This document shows positions 7,571 through 14,891 of a stretch of 24,832 nucleotides of DNA, one piece after another. Source of the DNA: JAYOFM01 sp038117225 (GTDB lineage: Bacteria > Pseudomonadota > Alphaproteobacteria > Rhodospirillales > Casp-alpha2). The position numbers and the translations under genes are program-made. The notes under the pieces are model-generated. The model searched no databases. It was not told where the DNA came from and worked only from the letters and a program-made list of their open reading frames with translations. The stretch spans positions 1 to 24,832 of the forward strand of contig JAYOFM010000050.1 in assembly GCA_038117225.1 (NCBI GenBank). The letters are read 5' to 3'. Every line of letters starts with the position of its first letter. The stretch's first letter is position 1.

Positions 7571-8227
7571 TCAGTCGAAACTAGCCAGCAGTGCGTCGAT
7601 GTCGTCCTGTGTGTTTGCTTCCCCGGCGAGTTGCGGCCCTTCCAGCAGGTCTTCGTCTGAGATGGGGCCGTCATTCTCGGTCTTCTTAGGTGCGTCTTTC
7701 TTGATCTTCTCGATCTCGCTGCCGAAGGCCGTTACAAGACCGTCAATTTTTTCCTCGATGTGCTGCAGCGCCTTCACCACCTTGGTGATGCGCTGGCCGG
7801 TAATATCCTGGAAGCCACAAGCTTCATAGATATTGGTCGTCGCCTCCATGAGTTTTTCGGCGATTTCCGGCGACACATCGCCCATCACCCCATCGATCAC
7901 TTCGGCGGCATCCATGATGACGTTGGTGGCATCCGCGGTGGCCGCGACAATGGCGTCCAGTTCATCGGCGGCGGCCGGCAGATACTCGTCCTTGACCTCG
8001 TCCGGCCGCAACGAGGCGATGTCGGCCTTGGCCGTGTGGATGAAGCGGGCCAGCGCCTCGACCTCATTGAACAATTCGATATCGCTTGCCGAAAGATCAC
8101 CGCCCATGGTCGCGAGAATGCTCTCGACCACGTCCTGGATTTCCTCGATGCGAACGGAATCACCGTGCTTCTCGCGCAGTTCGTCGAGCCGCACCACCAA
8201 TCCCGTATCCACTTCACCTTTCGGCAT
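7571..8227 (-). CDS. cheZ: CheY-P phosphatase CheZ
   Basis: This 218-residue protein has the CheZ catalytic signature ACGFQDITGQRITKVV. Asp141 and Gln145 correspond to E. coli Asp143 and Gln147, the latter positioning the attacking water on phospho-CheY. Long amphipathic helices around residues 50-115 and 120-175 form the four-helix bundle. A charged linker leads to the extreme C-terminus TQDDIDALLASFD. This is in the place of the CheZ C-terminal CheY-binding peptide, and it also looks very like the FliM CheY-binding peptide (SQ-E-IDALL). The start is supported by AGGAGG at 8234-8239. It follows cheY directly, so kinase output and phosphatase are co-expressed. Confidence 0.93.
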   Translation of the reverse strand: MPKGEVDTGLVVRLDELREKHGDSVRIEEIQDVVESILATMGGDLSASDIELFNEVEALARFIHTAKADIASLRPDEVKDEYLPAAADELDAIVAATADATNVIMDAAEVIDGVMGDVSPEIAEKLMEATTNIYEACGFQDITGQRITKVVKALQHIEEKIDGLVTAFGSEIEKIKKDAPKKTENDGPISDEDLLEGPQLAGEANTQDDIDALLASFD

Positions 8228-8263
8228 GGAAGACCTCCTGATAAGGCCTAGGGCAAATTGCCG

Positions 8264-8651
8264 CTAGAACTCGCCAAGCACGCTGACCAGCTTGCCCTTG
8301 AGCGTGGCGGCGTTGAACGGCTTAACGATGTAGTTGGAAACACCCGCTTCCTTCGCCGCGATAACATTCTCCGACTTACTTTCCGCCGTGATCATGACGA
8401 ACGGTAGGTGTTTCAAGGCATCGTCACTGCGAACTGCACGCAGCAACTGGATGCCGGTCATCGGCTCCATGTTCCAATCGGAAATAACCAGCCCGAATTT
8501 GTCCTCGCGAAGTTTTTTCCAGCGCCATCGTTCCGTCGGTGGCTTCCACAATGTTAGAAAAATTCAACTGCTTCAAAAGGTTGGTTAAGATTCTGAGCAT
8601 GGTCTTGTAGTCATCCACGATCAGAACCTTCATATTTAAATCAACCGCCAT
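8264..8651 (-). pseudogene. cheY: Response regulator CheY, interrupted by a single-base frameshift
   Basis: From ATG 8651 (GAGAGGGA upstream) the protein starts as a normal CheY: MKVLIVDDYKTMLRILTNLL, with the acidic pair DD, then EATDGTMALEK. The frame then breaks. Reading on in another frame gives LREDKFGLVISDWNMEPMTG with the phosphorylated Asp, MITAES with the switch Thr, and VKPF with the conserved Lys, ending at TAG 8264. Together the two pieces make a full CheY of about 128 residues with nothing missing. The break is at the T6 run 8513-8518 (A6 on the coding strand); removing one base restores the frame. A sequencing error in the homopolymer is the likeliest cause; a true mutation or transcriptional slippage is possible. 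It precedes cheZ. Confidence 0.88.
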
Positions 8652-8839
8652 TTCGTGTCCCTCTCAAAAATCGTCGTGCTGTCAGCCAGTGTTGTCCGGA
8701 CTATAGCGCATGTTGCCACCCCTTCGGGATAAGGGATTCTCCCTACGCGTTTTTCACCGTAAACACCATGGTATTCATCATCCGATTGCCGGTTATTGCT
8801 CCAATTGGCGGCGCAACCATCACCGACTGGTCCCCTAAG

Positions 8840-9604
8840 TCAACCACCGAGGCGTGCTCCCGTATCGGGCAACGCGCGGAGCTCCCGAAGCTGTACGGTA
8901 ATCTCGCGTGCCTTTTCGGGATTCATTTTTGCCATTACCGGCGCCAATTTCCGTTCCTTCATGCGCTCGGCCACTTCCAGCAGCGTGTCCATCTCCAGAT
9001 CCTCGAAAATTCGGGCCGCTTCCTTCGGCTTCATGTTCTCGTAAATCTTGACCAGGCTCAGCATCTTTTTTTCCTGTTGCTCGTCAAACGTCTTGATAAG
9101 ACCGGCAATCGTCGTCTCCAAGGTCTTAAGTTCGCTGACCTTGCGGTCAATGCGGCGCTCAACGGCGCCCAACAGGCCCTCGCGCATCCTGACCTCACGC
9201 TCTTGCTTGAGCAATTCGTCGCGCCGCTCCGCCAGACGTTGCAGGATTTCAATTTCGGCGGGACTCAACAATGTCGGGTCGTCGATGATCAGCCGGTCGG
9301 CCGCCGTTTTTTCCTCGCCCTCGGCGGGCGCGTCCGTCGCCGCGCCGTCGGCGGGCACCGCTGCCTGTTCACCGCCAGCCTGCTGAGCAGGGTCAGCCGA
9401 TTCGACGGGCGCCGCCGTCGCGGGTTTACCGGCGGCGGGATCAGCGGGTGCCTCGGTCTGCGCCGAGGCTTCGGCGATTTCAATGCGACCGGTCGCCAGA
9501 TCGTCAAAGCCCTGCCAAATATCACCGATGCGCACGGTCAGCATCATGGCCGCGGCGAAGATCGTCAGCGGCAGGAAACGAATGCGTGAAAACAACCGTC
9601 TCAT
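8840..9604 (-). CDS. motE: MotE-like flagellar motor protein (MgtE N-domain type)
   Basis: This 254-residue protein starts with a basic N-terminus and a hydrophobic segment (about 10-25), acting as signal or anchor. A long Ala/Pro/Glu-rich linker (45-105) leads to a charged coiled coil (about 118-185, with ILQRLAERRDELLKQEREV and ERRIDRKVSELK). The C-terminal domain (about 185-240) has MKPKEAARIFEDLEMDTLLEVAERM, the MgtE intracellular N-domain pattern also found in the FliG-like fold. In rhizobia MotE is a periplasmic chaperone for the stator-associated protein MotC. No motC is visible here, so the partner is unknown. It is last in the fliL-fliM-pflI-like cluster. The symbol is by similarity of type only. 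Confidence 0.72.
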   Translation of the reverse strand: MRRLFSRIRFLPLTIFAAAMMLTVRIGDIWQGFDDLATGRIEIAEASAQTEAPADPAAGKPATAAPVESADPAQQAGGEQAAVPADGAATDAPAEGEEKTAADRLIIDDPTLLSPAEIEILQRLAERRDELLKQEREVRMREGLLGAVERRIDRKVSELKTLETTIAGLIKTFDEQQEKKMLSLVKIYENMKPKEAARIFEDLEMDTLLEVAERMKERKLAPVMAKMNPEKAREITVQLRELRALPDTGARLGG

Positions 9605-9712
9605 CTCAATTCCAATCGTCGGCTAAAACGTATCTCGTCGTCGGGCCATTGAACCGCCACCCCAGGGGCCGACACCATCCGCGGCCCGTCATGTTTTTTG
9701 GACAACACTTCA

Positions 9713-10228
9713 TTACCCGGCCGTCCGCAGGGCGCGCAACAATTCACGTTCGGCGGCTGACCGAGGTTCGTCATCGCTATCCCGCGCCACCTCCGGTGCC
9801 TCGCGAGCTGTCCGGACAGCTGCCCTCTCGGCTGCCTCGGCTGCTTCCGCGGCGGCCTCGACGGTGCGCACCGGCTGACTCGGCGTGGCCCCCTTCGCCG
9901 GCCCGACACCAAGATCGTCGCGAGCCTGACGAACCGACCCCTCCAGGCGATCGGCGACACTGCCGCCGCGATCCATCAGAAAGACCAGATCATCGCGCAA
10001 TGCCTGTGCCTTTTCAATTCGCTGATCCAGCGCATCGGCGGTTTGGCGCAGGCGGCTGATACTTTCATCGGCTCGCTGTGTCGATTCGCCGAAAGTCCGG
10101 GCGAGCGCCTGCAATTCATCCTTATCATTGCGTAATCGCGCCAAACGCCGGTTTAGCATCACCGCATAAATAATGGTGACGACCAGCAACACGGCAACCA
10201 ACACGTCCAGGATCAATGCATAGGGCAC
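9713..10228 (-). CDS. PflI/DUF6468-type membrane protein with coiled coil
   Basis: This 171-residue protein starts at GTG 10228, with AAGGA nine bases upstream. It has one N-terminal membrane helix (about 4-25, ALILDVLVAVLLVVTIIYAV), followed by LNRRLARLRNDKDELQALA and a coiled coil to about residue 105 with FLMDRGGSVADRL. The C-terminus is Ala/Glu/Arg-rich and low in complexity. The pattern fits the DUF6468 family that sits beside fliL-fliM in alphaproteobacteria. I believe this includes the Caulobacter flagellar positioning protein PflI, but the assignment rests on recall of context rather than a diagnostic motif. A bitopic protein with a coiled coil could act in placing or stabilising the motor at the pole. 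Confidence 0.7.
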   Translation of the reverse strand: MPYALILDVLVAVLLVVTIIYAVMLNRRLARLRNDKDELQALARTFGESTQRADESISRLRQTADALDQRIEKAQALRDDLVFLMDRGGSVADRLEGSVRQARDDLGVGPAKGATPSQPVRTVEAAAEAAEAAERAAVRTAREAPEVARDSDDEPRSAAERELLRALRTAG

Positions 10229-10304
10229 GGCGAAATATCCTTATCGGTTGAGGCCCCGCAGCCGGGCCCGGCCGAAACGCACTTGCACGGAGCGTCATGG
10301 GCCA

Positions 10305-11105
10305 TCATTCGTTCGTTGCCTTGACTTCAGTTCGGCCTTCGATCCGCACGGCAATCTTGTCGCCCTTGCGGCCCATGCGGCCAGTATAAAGCGGCACCTC
10401 GCCGCATCGTAGACCGATAACCGAGTCCGGGCTGGCATTAAGCATGATCTGAGAACCGACCTTGAGATCAAAGACATCGGACAATTTCATGGTCTGTTGA
10501 TCGACGACGGCTTCCAGGTCGACCTCGGTCACCCAGAGCTGACGCGCCAAATGGGTTTCCCAAATGGTATCGCGGCCGAATTTCTCGCCCATGAACATTT
10601 GCAGCAGCAATTCACGAACCGGCTCCAGGGTCGCATACGGCAGCAACAACTCGAGACGTCCGCCCCGGTCTTCCATGTCGATGCGCAATCGCGCCACGAT
10701 GGCGGCGTTGGACGGCCGTGAAATTGTCGCAAACCGGGGATTGGTCTCCAGCCGATCGAAGCGGAAGGTGACCGGGCTGAGCGGCTCGAAGGCGGCTGAA
10801 AGATCCGTCAGCATGACATGGACCATGCGCTCAACCAGCGAGCGTTCGATGGTGGTGTAGGGCCGCCCCTCGATACGCATCGCGGCGGTCCCGCGGCGGC
10901 CGCCGAGCAACACGTCAACAATCGAATAGATTAGCGACGAATCGACAGTGATGAGGCCGAAATTATCCCATTCCTCCGCCTTGAAGACGCTCAACATCGC
11001 CGGCAACGGGATCGAATTCAGATAATCGCCGAACCGGATCGAGGCGATATTGTCGAGAGATACCTCGACGTTATCCGAGGTGAAATTCCGCAAAGACGTC
11101 GACAT
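10305..11105 (-). CDS. fliM: Flagellar switch protein FliM, core and C-terminal domain (gene broken)
   Basis: From ATG 11105 there are 266 residues of clear FliM: STSLRNFTSDNVEVSLDNI, FGDYLNSIPLPAMLSVFKAE, IYSIVDVLLGGRRG (the GG motif), EGRPYTTIERSLVERM and the C-terminal SpoA domain with QIMLNASPDSVIGLRCGEVP. FliM forms the middle of the C ring, binding FliG, FliN and phospho-CheY. A full FliM has about 330-370 residues. The in-frame codons just before this ATG (IDRLVRL) match the conserved FDRLVRLMSTSLRNF, so the true protein should start earlier. Upstream the frame is lost; see the separate N-terminal fragment at 11105-11296. The stop of that fragment overlaps this ATG as TGATG, so re-initiation could make this core, but without the CheY-binding peptide and first core helix. 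Confidence 0.88.
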   Translation of the reverse strand: MSTSLRNFTSDNVEVSLDNIASIRFGDYLNSIPLPAMLSVFKAEEWDNFGLITVDSSLIYSIVDVLLGGRRGTAAMRIEGRPYTTIERSLVERMVHVMLTDLSAAFEPLSPVTFRFDRLETNPRFATISRPSNAAIVARLRIDMEDRGGRLELLLPYATLEPVRELLLQMFMGEKFGRDTIWETHLARQLWVTEVDLEAVVDQQTMKLSDVFDLKVGSQIMLNASPDSVIGLRCGEVPLYTGRMGRKGDKIAVRIEGRTEVKATNE

Positions 11106-11296
11106 CAGGCGAACCAGCCGATCGATTCGCGGCCGCCACCGGAAGCGGCGGCGCCGTCCCCGTCGCCGCCCGCCATCATGGCTTCCCACTCGGCGGCGAG
11201 AGCGTCCTGCTCATCGCCGTCGCCACCGCCGCCTCCCATGGAGGCTTCCCATTCGGCCGCCAGCGCGTCCTGGTCGTCTTCGTCAGCGGGTGCCAT
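11105..11296 (-). pseudogene. fliM: Detached N-terminal fragment of FliM
   Basis: From ATG 11296 (AGGAAGAAGG upstream), 63 residues begin MAPADEDDQDALAAEWEA, with a tandem repeat of QDALAAEWEAxM followed by a Gly/Asp/Ala-rich stretch, ending GGGRESIGWFA. Acidic leaders with DALAAEWEAM are typical of FliM N-termini in Rhodospirillales. The expected continuation, a QDEIDSLLGF-type CheY-binding motif and a helix ending in VVFDRLVRL, is missing. Instead the sequence jumps from the GGGRES region to IDRLVRL in a different frame around 11110-11135. The missing stretch must be 3n+1 bases, probably 150-180. It lies 35 bases after the fliL stop. Confidence 0.75.
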
Positions 11297-11331
11297 GTCT
11301 CTACCTTCTTCCTGTCCCGGCGTGTCGCTCG

Positions 11332-11868
11332 CTACTGGACCAGCATCTCCCGGAACAATACGTCCTTCACAACCACCGGCGCGACTGCATTGCTGACGCG
11401 GCGCATCAATTCCTCGCGCAGCCGATAGACGCCGGCGGACCCTTGTAGATCCTCAATGCGCAGTTCGCGCAAATAGACGACAAAATTATCCTTCACTCGC
11501 GGCATTAAGGCTTCGACGCGCGCGATATCCGCCTGTGATTGCAGTTCCAGCGCGACCTTGATCTTCAGGAACGACGACTTGCGACCGCCGGTGTTGAGGT
11601 TGACCAGAATCTCCGGCAGGTCGTGAAAGATGACGCTGACGCCCTCCGTGATTTCTGGTGCGGTGCCGCCTTCCGCCACCTCCTCCTTGCCGACACTCCT
11701 CGCCAGCACGGGATCAAGAAGACCGGTAAAATAGGCGCCGGCGATACCGCCCGCGAACAATAGAAAAACCACCGCGATAATAATGATGAGCATGCGTTTA
11801 CCCTTCTTGGGTTCCGCATCGCCGTCACCGCCAGATTCTTCGCTTTCACCTTCGTCGTCTTCGGCCAT
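11332..11868 (-). CDS. fliL: Flagellar basal body-associated protein FliL
   Basis: This 178-residue protein has an acidic cytoplasmic tail (1-20), a KKGKR stop-transfer sequence, one membrane helix (about 26-47, MLIIIIAVVFLLFAGGIAGA) and a periplasmic FliL domain. That domain contains VIFHDLPEILVNLNTGGRKS, FLKIKVALEL, MPRVKDNFVVYLREL and the terminal VVKDVLFREMLVQ. FliL surrounds the stator units and tunes motor torque. It is first in the minus-strand fliL-fliM-pflI-like-motE-like cluster and divergent from flgF. I found no convincing sigma-54 element on its strand in the 344-base upstream region. Confidence 0.95.
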   Translation of the reverse strand: MAEDDEGESEESGGDGDAEPKKGKRMLIIIIAVVFLLFAGGIAGAYFTGLLDPVLARSVGKEEVAEGGTAPEITEGVSVIFHDLPEILVNLNTGGRKSSFLKIKVALELQSQADIARVEALMPRVKDNFVVYLRELRIEDLQGSAGVYRLREELMRRVSNAVAPVVVKDVLFREMLVQ

Positions 11869-12046
11869 GGTTGCCTTCGTCGTCGTGATGGGCGTTCGCG
11901 TGCCGGGCCCGGTTTACGCTCGTTCCGCCGATCCGCGTCACATCATTAATCGGCGGAAAATATACACTTCCGAAGGTTAACAAGTGGTTGCCATCGGGCC
12001 CGAGGATACCAAAGCGCGCCCCCCATCGGCAACCGTGACGCACGGA

Positions 12047-12061
12047 CGGCAATTCCTGCCG
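12047..12061. promoter_or_regulatory. Palindromic operator candidate upstream of flgF
   Basis: CGGCAATTCCTGCCG is a perfect 5-5-5 inverted repeat centred about 96 bases upstream of the GG of the flgF -24 element. That is a normal distance for an enhancer bound by a sigma-54 activator. It shares 13 of 15 positions with the site upstream of flgE. Confidence 0.55.
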
Positions 12062-12148
12062 ACGGGGCCCCGCCGAAACTGCCGAACAACGCCCAAATTA
12101 CAGCACCTGCTCACCGTCAAGCCATTGAAATGTCTTAGTTTTAATAGT

Positions 12149-12164
12149 TGGCACGCCGCATGCA
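12149..12164 (+). promoter_or_regulatory. Sigma-54 promoter of the flgFGAH operon
   Basis: TGGCACGCCGCATGCA matches the sigma-54 consensus TGGCAC-N5-TTGCA with one mismatch and exact GG-N10-GC spacing. Transcription would start near 12175, leaving a leader of about 38 bases before the flgF ATG at 12213. Confidence 0.8.
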
Positions 12165-12212
12165 ACGGTTTGGCCGGGATAGGACCGACAATCGTGCAAG
12201 GGAACGTGGAAA

Positions 12213-12953
12213 ATGGAAACAACCTCAGTCATCGCCTTATCGCGACAAGCGGCGCTACGACGCCAGATGGACGTGGTCGCCAATAATATCGCCAATGTCG
12301 ATACCAGCGGCTTCAAGGGCGAACGCATGATGTTCATTGAACATCTGGTGAAATCCAAGGGCGGCGAAAGCCTGATCGCGCCGAAGCTGGCGTATGTTCG
12401 TGACATCGCGACGATGACGGACTTAAGCGAAGGGCCGTTCGAAACGACGGGAAATCCGCTCGACATCGCCATCTCGGGGGACGGCTATTTCGCGGTGCAG
12501 ACCCAGCAGGGCGAAGCGTACACCCGCAGCGGTCGCTTCCGACTCGATGAACAAGGTCAGCTGGTCAACCATAAAGGCCACCCCGTGCTGTCCCAAGGCG
12601 GCGCCCCCGTGGTCTTCGCGCCAACGGATAAGAAGATCGAGATTGCCCGCGACGGCACCATTTCGACTGAAAACGGTGAACTCGGCAAACTCCGCCTGGT
12701 TCGATTCGATGCCCCGCAGGCGCTGAAGCGCACGGCGGGCGCTTTGTTCTCGGCCGACGCCAACAACCCGCCACTGGAAGCGACCAGTGCCGCCCTCGTG
12801 CAGGGCGCGCTGGAGAGTTCCAACGTCGAGGGCATCGTCGAGATGGCGAACATGATCAATCTGCATCGTACCTACGACAGCGTGCGCTCGTTCATCAACA
12901 AGGAAGACGAACGTCAGCGCAACATGATCAAGACGCTCGGCAGCTCGAGTTAA
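12213..12953 (+). CDS. flgF: Flagellar proximal rod protein FlgF
   Basis: This 246-residue protein has the rod-family N-terminal signature MDVVANNIANVDTSGFKGER (residues 19-38), the central motif GDGYFAVQT and YTRSGRFRLDEQGQLV, and the C-terminal heptad-type helix LESSNVEGIVEMANMINLHRTYDSV. Length and the NVEGIVEMANMI variant fit FlgF rather than FlgG. FlgF is part of the rod between the MS ring and the distal rod and is exported by the type III apparatus. It is the first gene of an operon with flgG, flgA and flgH, driven by the sigma-54 element at 12149-12164. Its start has GGGAACGTGG upstream. Confidence 0.95.
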   Translation: METTSVIALSRQAALRRQMDVVANNIANVDTSGFKGERMMFIEHLVKSKGGESLIAPKLAYVRDIATMTDLSEGPFETTGNPLDIAISGDGYFAVQTQQGEAYTRSGRFRLDEQGQLVNHKGHPVLSQGGAPVVFAPTDKKIEIARDGTISTENGELGKLRLVRFDAPQALKRTAGALFSADANNPPLEATSAALVQGALESSNVEGIVEMANMINLHRTYDSVRSFINKEDERQRNMIKTLGSSS

Positions 12954-13034
12954 AAACGGCGGCTTAGCGCGACCGAAACAAGACGAAAAATCCGGACCGG
13001 CAACGACCGGACCGACAACGAAAGGACGGGAACC

Positions 13035-13820
13035 ATGAGATCACTAGACATTGCCGCGACCGGCATGTTGGCGCAGCAGCGCAACGTGGAGGTCATTTCG
13101 AATAACCTTGCCAATATGAACACGACGGCATTCAGCCGCCGTCGCACGGAATTTCATGACCTGATCTATCAAGACCTCCGGCGGGTCGGTTCGACTTCAT
13201 CGGATTCGGGCACCGTCGTACCAACCGGCGTGCAACTGGGGCTCGGCGTCAAGCTCTCGGCGGTCTATCGCATCCATGAACAGGGCAACCTGACCGCCAC
13301 CGACAACACCTTCGATTTAGCCATCCAGGGCAAGGGTTTCTTCCAGGTGCTGTTGCCCGACGGCACCACGGCCTACACCCGCGACGGCACGTTCCAGCTC
13401 AATAACAGCGGTAACGTCGTCACCCACGATGGTTTTCAGTTGCAACCGTCCATCACCATTCCGCCGAACGCCATCGATGTTACCATCAACGGCTCGGGCG
13501 AGGTGCTGGTCAAGGTCGACGGCACCGTCACGTTGGCTAACGCCGGCCAAATCCAAGTTGCGACGTTCCAGAATGAAGCCGGCCTTGAAGCCATCGGTGA
13601 TAACCTGTTGCTGGAAACGCCCGCCTCGGGCACGGCGACGACTGGTACTCCGGCGGCAACCGGTTTCGGCAATATTCTGCAAGGTTTCCTGGAAACCTCG
13701 AACGTCAATGCGGTCGAGGAAATCTCCCAGCTGATCTCGGCGCAACGAGCATACGAAATGAACTCCAAGATCATCCAGACGTCGGATGAGATGCTCGGCA
13801 CCCTGACGGCCCTACGCTAA
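13035..13820 (+). CDS. flgG: Flagellar distal rod protein FlgG
   Basis: This 261-residue protein, the standard FlgG length, has MRSLDIAATGMLAQQRNVEV followed by ISNNLANMNTTAFSRRR, then VPTGVQLGLGVKLSAVYRI, the FDLAIQGKGFFQVLLPDG block, YTRDGTFQLNNSGNVV, and the C-terminal LETSNVNAVEEISQLISAQRAYEMNSKIIQTSDEM (split here by my comma-free quoting of about 19 residues each side). FlgG builds the distal rod, which passes through the P and L rings. A good ribosome site (AAAGGACGGGAACC) precedes the ATG. The flgA start follows the stop closely. Confidence 0.97.
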   Translation: MRSLDIAATGMLAQQRNVEVISNNLANMNTTAFSRRRTEFHDLIYQDLRRVGSTSSDSGTVVPTGVQLGLGVKLSAVYRIHEQGNLTATDNTFDLAIQGKGFFQVLLPDGTTAYTRDGTFQLNNSGNVVTHDGFQLQPSITIPPNAIDVTINGSGEVLVKVDGTVTLANAGQIQVATFQNEAGLEAIGDNLLLETPASGTATTGTPAATGFGNILQGFLETSNVNAVEEISQLISAQRAYEMNSKIIQTSDEMLGTLTALR

Positions 13821-13831
13821 GGGAGGTGATG

Positions 13832-14881
13832 ATGACCCCCCTCACCCTCCTTACGTTCGGCGCCGCGGTCGCAATCGCTCTGGTGCCGCTGGCACTGGGC
13901 GACGCCGCTGCCGAGACCGCGAAGAAGCTTCGCGTGCCCGCCAGCATGGGTGCCGCCCTGAGTGCAGGGCCAAGCGCCAAGGCGGCCAAGGATATGCCGG
14001 TGATGCTGCGCAATCAGGTGATGCTCGACGGCAGCATGATCCGACTCGGCGATCTGTTTCGCAATGCACCGGCCGACAAGGTAGAGATTCCAATCGCCTA
14101 TGCACCGTCGCCCGGGCGTCGCGCCGTATTCGACGCCCGCTGGCTGTATCGCACGGCGCATGCCAACGGCCTCACCTGGCGGCCACTCAGCCGCAAGGTT
14201 CAGGCCGTCGTAGAACGCCGCAGCCGGGTCGTCGGCCGACGGGAAATCGAGGCTCTTGTCATGGACGTTCTGCGCGAACGCGGGCTTGAGGACAACGAGA
14301 TCGTCGAACTGTCGAACCGCATCACGCGCATCCATCTCCCCACCGACAACAGCGCGCGAATCGACATCGAAGACATCTACCACGACGAACGCACTGGGCG
14401 CATGACCGCCTTCCTGGTCGCCCAAACCGGCGAACCGGGTGCCCAACGCATGCGCATCACCGGCACCATTTTCCGCACCGTCGACGTGCCGATCATCAAG
14501 CGGCACATCATGCCAGGCGAAATCATTCGCAAACGCGACATCGATTTCCAACGCCGCAAAGTGGCGGCCGTACGCCGTGATACGGTTCTCGACCTCGCGA
14601 CCTTGGTCGGCATGACGCCCATCCGCGGTGCCCGTGCCGGCGCGCCAGTGCGAATTACGGAAATCCGACGTCCCTTGGTCATCGACAAGGGCGGTCTGGT
14701 GACCATCGTGCATAAGATCGACCAGATGATGCTGACCGCTCAGGGGAAGGCGCTGGACGCCGGCAGTACCGGTGACACCATCCGTGTTCGCAACGTGCGT
14801 TCCAAAACCGTCGTCGAGGCCCGCGTTGTCGGCCCAAGCCAGGTCGTCGTCGGCACCAATCCCCTGACGGCCCTGCATTGA
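13832..14881 (+). CDS. flgA: P-ring assembly chaperone FlgA
   Basis: I chose the ATG at 13832 because the sequence GGGAGGTGAT at 13821-13830 is a near-perfect Shine-Dalgarno sequence five to six bases away. An in-frame GTG at 13826 and an ATG at 13829 overlap that site and are less likely. The 349-residue product has a signal peptide (hydrophobic 2-20, cleavage near GDAAA). The C-terminal half is the SAF-type FlgA domain: VPIIKRHIMPGEIIRKRDIDF, then LATLVGMTPIRGARAGAPV, ITEIRRP and the end region VRNVRSKTVVEARVVG. FlgA is a periplasmic chaperone for P-ring polymerisation. It is longer than E. coli FlgA (219), with an extra N-terminal domain as is common in alphaproteobacteria. It is followed by flgH after 10 bases. 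Confidence 0.93.
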   Translation: MTPLTLLTFGAAVAIALVPLALGDAAAETAKKLRVPASMGAALSAGPSAKAAKDMPVMLRNQVMLDGSMIRLGDLFRNAPADKVEIPIAYAPSPGRRAVFDARWLYRTAHANGLTWRPLSRKVQAVVERRSRVVGRREIEALVMDVLRERGLEDNEIVELSNRITRIHLPTDNSARIDIEDIYHDERTGRMTAFLVAQTGEPGAQRMRITGTIFRTVDVPIIKRHIMPGEIIRKRDIDFQRRKVAAVRRDTVLDLATLVGMTPIRGARAGAPVRITEIRRPLVIDKGGLVTIVHKIDQMMLTAQGKALDAGSTGDTIRVRNVRSKTVVEARVVGPSQVVVGTNPLTALH

Positions 14882-14891
14882 GGCGCCACCG

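Larger units (their letters stand above)
11869..12212. other. fliL/flgF divergent regulatory region
   Basis: This 344-base region has no credible coding capacity. It contains the sigma-54 promoter for flgF (12149-12164) and a palindromic operator candidate (12047-12061). A second half-site, TGCCG, lies at 12080-12084. The A/T-rich stretch 12125-12150 just upstream of the -24 element could aid DNA bending. No recognisable promoter for fliL was found in it by eye. Confidence 0.6.

Noticed and set aside
8510..8520. A AAA AAC-like slippery sequence in cheY as a programmed -1 frameshift
   Set aside because: Restoring CheY needs skipping one base (+1), not -1, and no downstream stimulatory structure is evident. 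Sequencing error is simpler.
8707..8722. Possible minus-strand sigma-54 promoter upstream of cheY
   Set aside because: Only the GG/GC spacing and ATGC fit; the TGGCAC block is not present. Such spacing matches occur often by chance.
13817..14878. Long minus-strand open frame of 353 codons opposite flgA
   Set aside because: It is the antisense shadow of a clear flgA; its translation is His/Asp/Gly-rich with no domain, as expected for the complement of a GC-rich gene.
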